Source of the DNA: an uncultured Candidatus Saccharibacteria bacterium
GTDB lineage: Bacteria > Patescibacteria > Saccharimonadia > Saccharimonadales > UBA4665
Reading direction: 5' to 3'
Length of the DNA stretch: 6,288 nucleotides
Assembly (NCBI GenBank): GCA_903925195.1
Contig: CAIYEO010000083.1
Location: 1-6,288 of the forward strand
This document shows positions 5,501 to 6,288 of this stretch, one piece after another. Within the stretch, counting starts at the first letter, position 1; every line of letters starts with the position of its first letter. The position numbers and the translations under genes were made by a program. Below the pieces are notes generated by a model that was not told the origin of the DNA, did not search any database, and saw only the letters and a list, made by a program, of their open reading frames with translations.

Positions 5501-6288
5501 GTGCTTGGCCTGGATGATATTCTCAACCTTCCAAGTTGTGGGCCTTCACAGACTAATGGTTGGGCTCAGTCCCCATCAGATGCCTCGCCTTCTATTACTG
5601 TTAAGCTGCCGACTGCTCAGAATATCGATAGATTATTTATATCATCATCTTCGATTCACTCAGTTGACTCAAATATTAGAAATGCCACAGTTCAAGTTTC
5701 CAGTGACGGTAATACCTGGACAACCGTCGGAACAATCACAGATAATTTCATCCAAAGAAGTTGGAATATAGGTTTTACTGCTCAGTTAGTTTCTCAGATT
5801 AGAGTAACTAATATGACTGCCAATTATTCTGGTTATGCTGGTGGTTTGGCCCCTGTATGGTGGCCAACTGATACTACTAGTATGTCCGATCCTTCAAAAT
5901 GGAACTATGGACCTAGTCAAATTTATGATATTGAGGCATATGCTCCTGGTGCTGGATCAACCACAAAACCACCAGTTGTTCCTAATGCACCAACAGCTTT
6001 ATCTACAATCGTTAAATCGAGTACAGAAATAGATCTTAGCTGGATTGCAGCTATTGAACCCGCTGGAGCTACCAATACTGTAACAGGATATAATATCTTT
6101 CGTAACGGATCCCAGATTAGTTCAGGTGTAGTTTCTGGAATTACTTATCAGGACAAGACTACCGCCCCCGGCACAGCCTACTCCTATACTGTTCAAGCTG
6201 TAGACAATGCATCACCTGCTAACTTATCTGCTCAATCTACAAGTGTTTCTTCAACAACCTATCCAAAGCCTAGTACTCCAACTCTAAC
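2522..6288 (+). CDS. Giant exported multidomain glycoside hydrolase with F5/8-type-C and FN3 modules (3' end off-window)
   Basis: The frame is open for 1,255 codons and runs off the right edge. Residues 1-21 are short and basic, 22-40 are one hydrophobic segment, then S-S-H-A-A (41-45) follows with a possible signal peptidase site after A44; the protein is therefore secreted or membrane-anchored outside. Residues about 95-420 contain propeller-like repeats (DPSGN at 164-168; VSKFSSTGTYLG at 335-346). About 450-533 is an Ig-like sandwich. About 535-865 reads as a clan GH-A barrel: the NE pair with likely acid/base E669 in 'WMDYNEFNN', 'FDVHPYPG' around H738, and likely nucleophile E786 in 'TDSEFGVW', 117 residues after E669, a spacing normal for strands 4 and 7. 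About 880-970 is a beta domain, 985-1145 an F5/8-type-C-like binding domain ('SSDGNTWTTV' at 1060-1069), and 1154-1247 an FN3 domain. The ten cysteines suggest disulfides. It probably cleaves a glycan on the cell or host surface; the substrate and exact GH family (GH39- or GH5-like) are not determined. Confidence 0.9.
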   Translation, partial: MALGIFDRTRKFKPTKNNSFKIGFILVILLVSIVGVRLLFSSHAAVTLPSTASLQNMCGVTSTYQASAYVPPVGQAPLSYADGQNTIAAYPKFMQSQGGAYQPGQLTDLHIQSISGTPYMFTMNTPLTSGNDTITISTLANPTTALLTFPVMFLNNNPAQFTVDPSGNIYIMSWFGTGVSSTPVLYQYSPFSGSTLSTNAALTAAHTINLSYNPIGGVFGYVNSSGNFTVGLNQSITNQGANQYNAVATAQLYNTSLVSTGTNSIDAPNGLQQASNGDMTSVDNGMMYVYTSTGQLKFSMGTGNSPGTSLNLALASSAIENSDGTYDISNSSMGVSKFSSTGTYLGSSPDFQNQNNANNTLGVRPEHLTQYNNVDYYYAQGLNVWASAANNKTPGIFSITPAQLAIYTSYPQGTNGVLGLGAGLTTQASITGTKVKNNYFATGTIPKVNLALYPWWSGQIANYTITYEVRNMDQINANLPGTTQTVTVSALSSNTPSYIPLNLTGNTEPGAYEISAHISTGGKQVGSDCLDYSIGAVGSAYNPGGTNFSNSVEQAHELGQNMVRSISSLTDCLPTIDPNTSSLSTLPTIDCSKIAVNVNAEANLAKQYGMTYVVQISGHTNALDKTLVNTKTTTCPNYKTGTSISMWECLSYQMAVALPSVNTWMDYNEFNNTIYGTPADAVNNLIIPAYSALKTAGTKLGQTETVIGGSLLGGQNVSYIKGMVAAGMLNYIDAFDVHPYPGDNRSYEEQGEIIPPLNANPGEATNLGYLDQMKALMNGKPLTDSEFGVWQSGQSSTYGQGDVIVRASILQNSIGMTNLSVFINDGCYQTAGVNWGTVGCGHDGGDLPGVTAQVTMQRMLNGATVSQNRKFVQWLPTGIPHTYAALYGPSGTDTGSVAVAWASDFTTSILPTLSGAGSMNVTSEYGASSILIANTPLSISGQVKYINVPAGQTITFKPSETYGANLALKSATNNVTVSASSTAASGSCNASNVVLGLDDILNLPSCGPSQTNGWAQSPSDASPSITVKLPTAQNIDRLFISSSSIHSVDSNIRNATVQVSSDGNTWTTVGTITDNFIQRSWNIGFTAQLVSQIRVTNMTANYSGYAGGLAPVWWPTDTTSMSDPSKWNYGPSQIYDIEAYAPGAGSTTKPPVVPNAPTALSTIVKSSTEIDLSWIAAIEPAGATNTVTGYNIFRNGSQISSGVVSGITYQDKTTAPGTAYSYTVQAVDNASPANLSAQSTSVSSTTYPKPSTPTL
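4238..4291 (+). repeat. Exact 15-bp in-frame duplication encoding LPTID inside the glycosidase barrel
   Basis: TTGCCAACGATTGAT occurs at 4238-4252 and again at 4277-4291, 39 bp (13 codons) start to start, both in the reading frame and both encoding Leu-Pro-Thr-Ile-Asp. The two copies lie directly between C572 and C591 of the giant protein. Identity at every base including wobble positions suggests a recent local duplication of a surface loop. Confidence 0.8.

Noticed and set aside
5179..6032. Three further frames (5179-5391 minus, 5505-5771 plus, 5835-6032 plus)
   Set aside because: All overlap the giant gene in other frames and have no motifs or ribosome binding sites of their own.

Overview
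The window looks like a chromosomal segment of a Patescibacteria (CPR) member, most likely a Candidatus Saccharibacteria (TM7) relative. This is an inference from three things: low-GC, tightly packed genes; a short prepilin-like gene paired with a Cys-containing exported-type protein; and a huge surface protein whose N-terminal membrane segment ends in 'SSHAA', a signature I associate with exported saccharibacterial proteins. The standard bacterial code fits. Roughly 2,000 codons contain no in-frame TGA, which argues against the UGA=Gly code of Absconditabacteria/Gracilibacteria.

Layout, all on the + strand. Positions 2-400 hold the 3' end of an exported-type, helix-rich protein with two cysteines. 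Its stop codon overlaps by one base the start of a 97-residue type IV prepilin-like protein (400-693), so the two are probably translationally coupled. After a 55-bp gap with a perfect TATAAT close to the start codon comes a complete 555-residue ABC-F ATPase (749-2416), a ribosome-associated translation factor type. A 105-bp intergenic region (2417-2521) contains a striking set of inverted and direct repeats: four related half-sites in + - - + orientation, forming two potential hairpins. The rest of the window (2522-6288) is one open reading frame running off the right edge, with at least 1,255 residues. It encodes a membrane-anchored or secreted multidomain protein with, in order: an N-terminal membrane segment, a beta-propeller-like region, an Ig-like sandwich, a clan GH-A-type glycoside hydrolase barrel with both catalytic glutamates visible, a beta domain, an F5/8-type-C (discoidin-like) carbohydrate-binding domain and a fibronectin type III domain.

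The window combines a cell-surface theme (pilin-like pair, giant glycoside hydrolase/adhesin) with an unrelated housekeeping-type ABC-F gene between them. A surface glycosidase with binding modules and pilin-like appendages would suit an episymbiont that attaches to another bacterium and processes its surface glycans, but that lifestyle is inference. There are no RNA genes, insertion sequences or CRISPR arrays, and no gene-free stretch longer than 300 bases.
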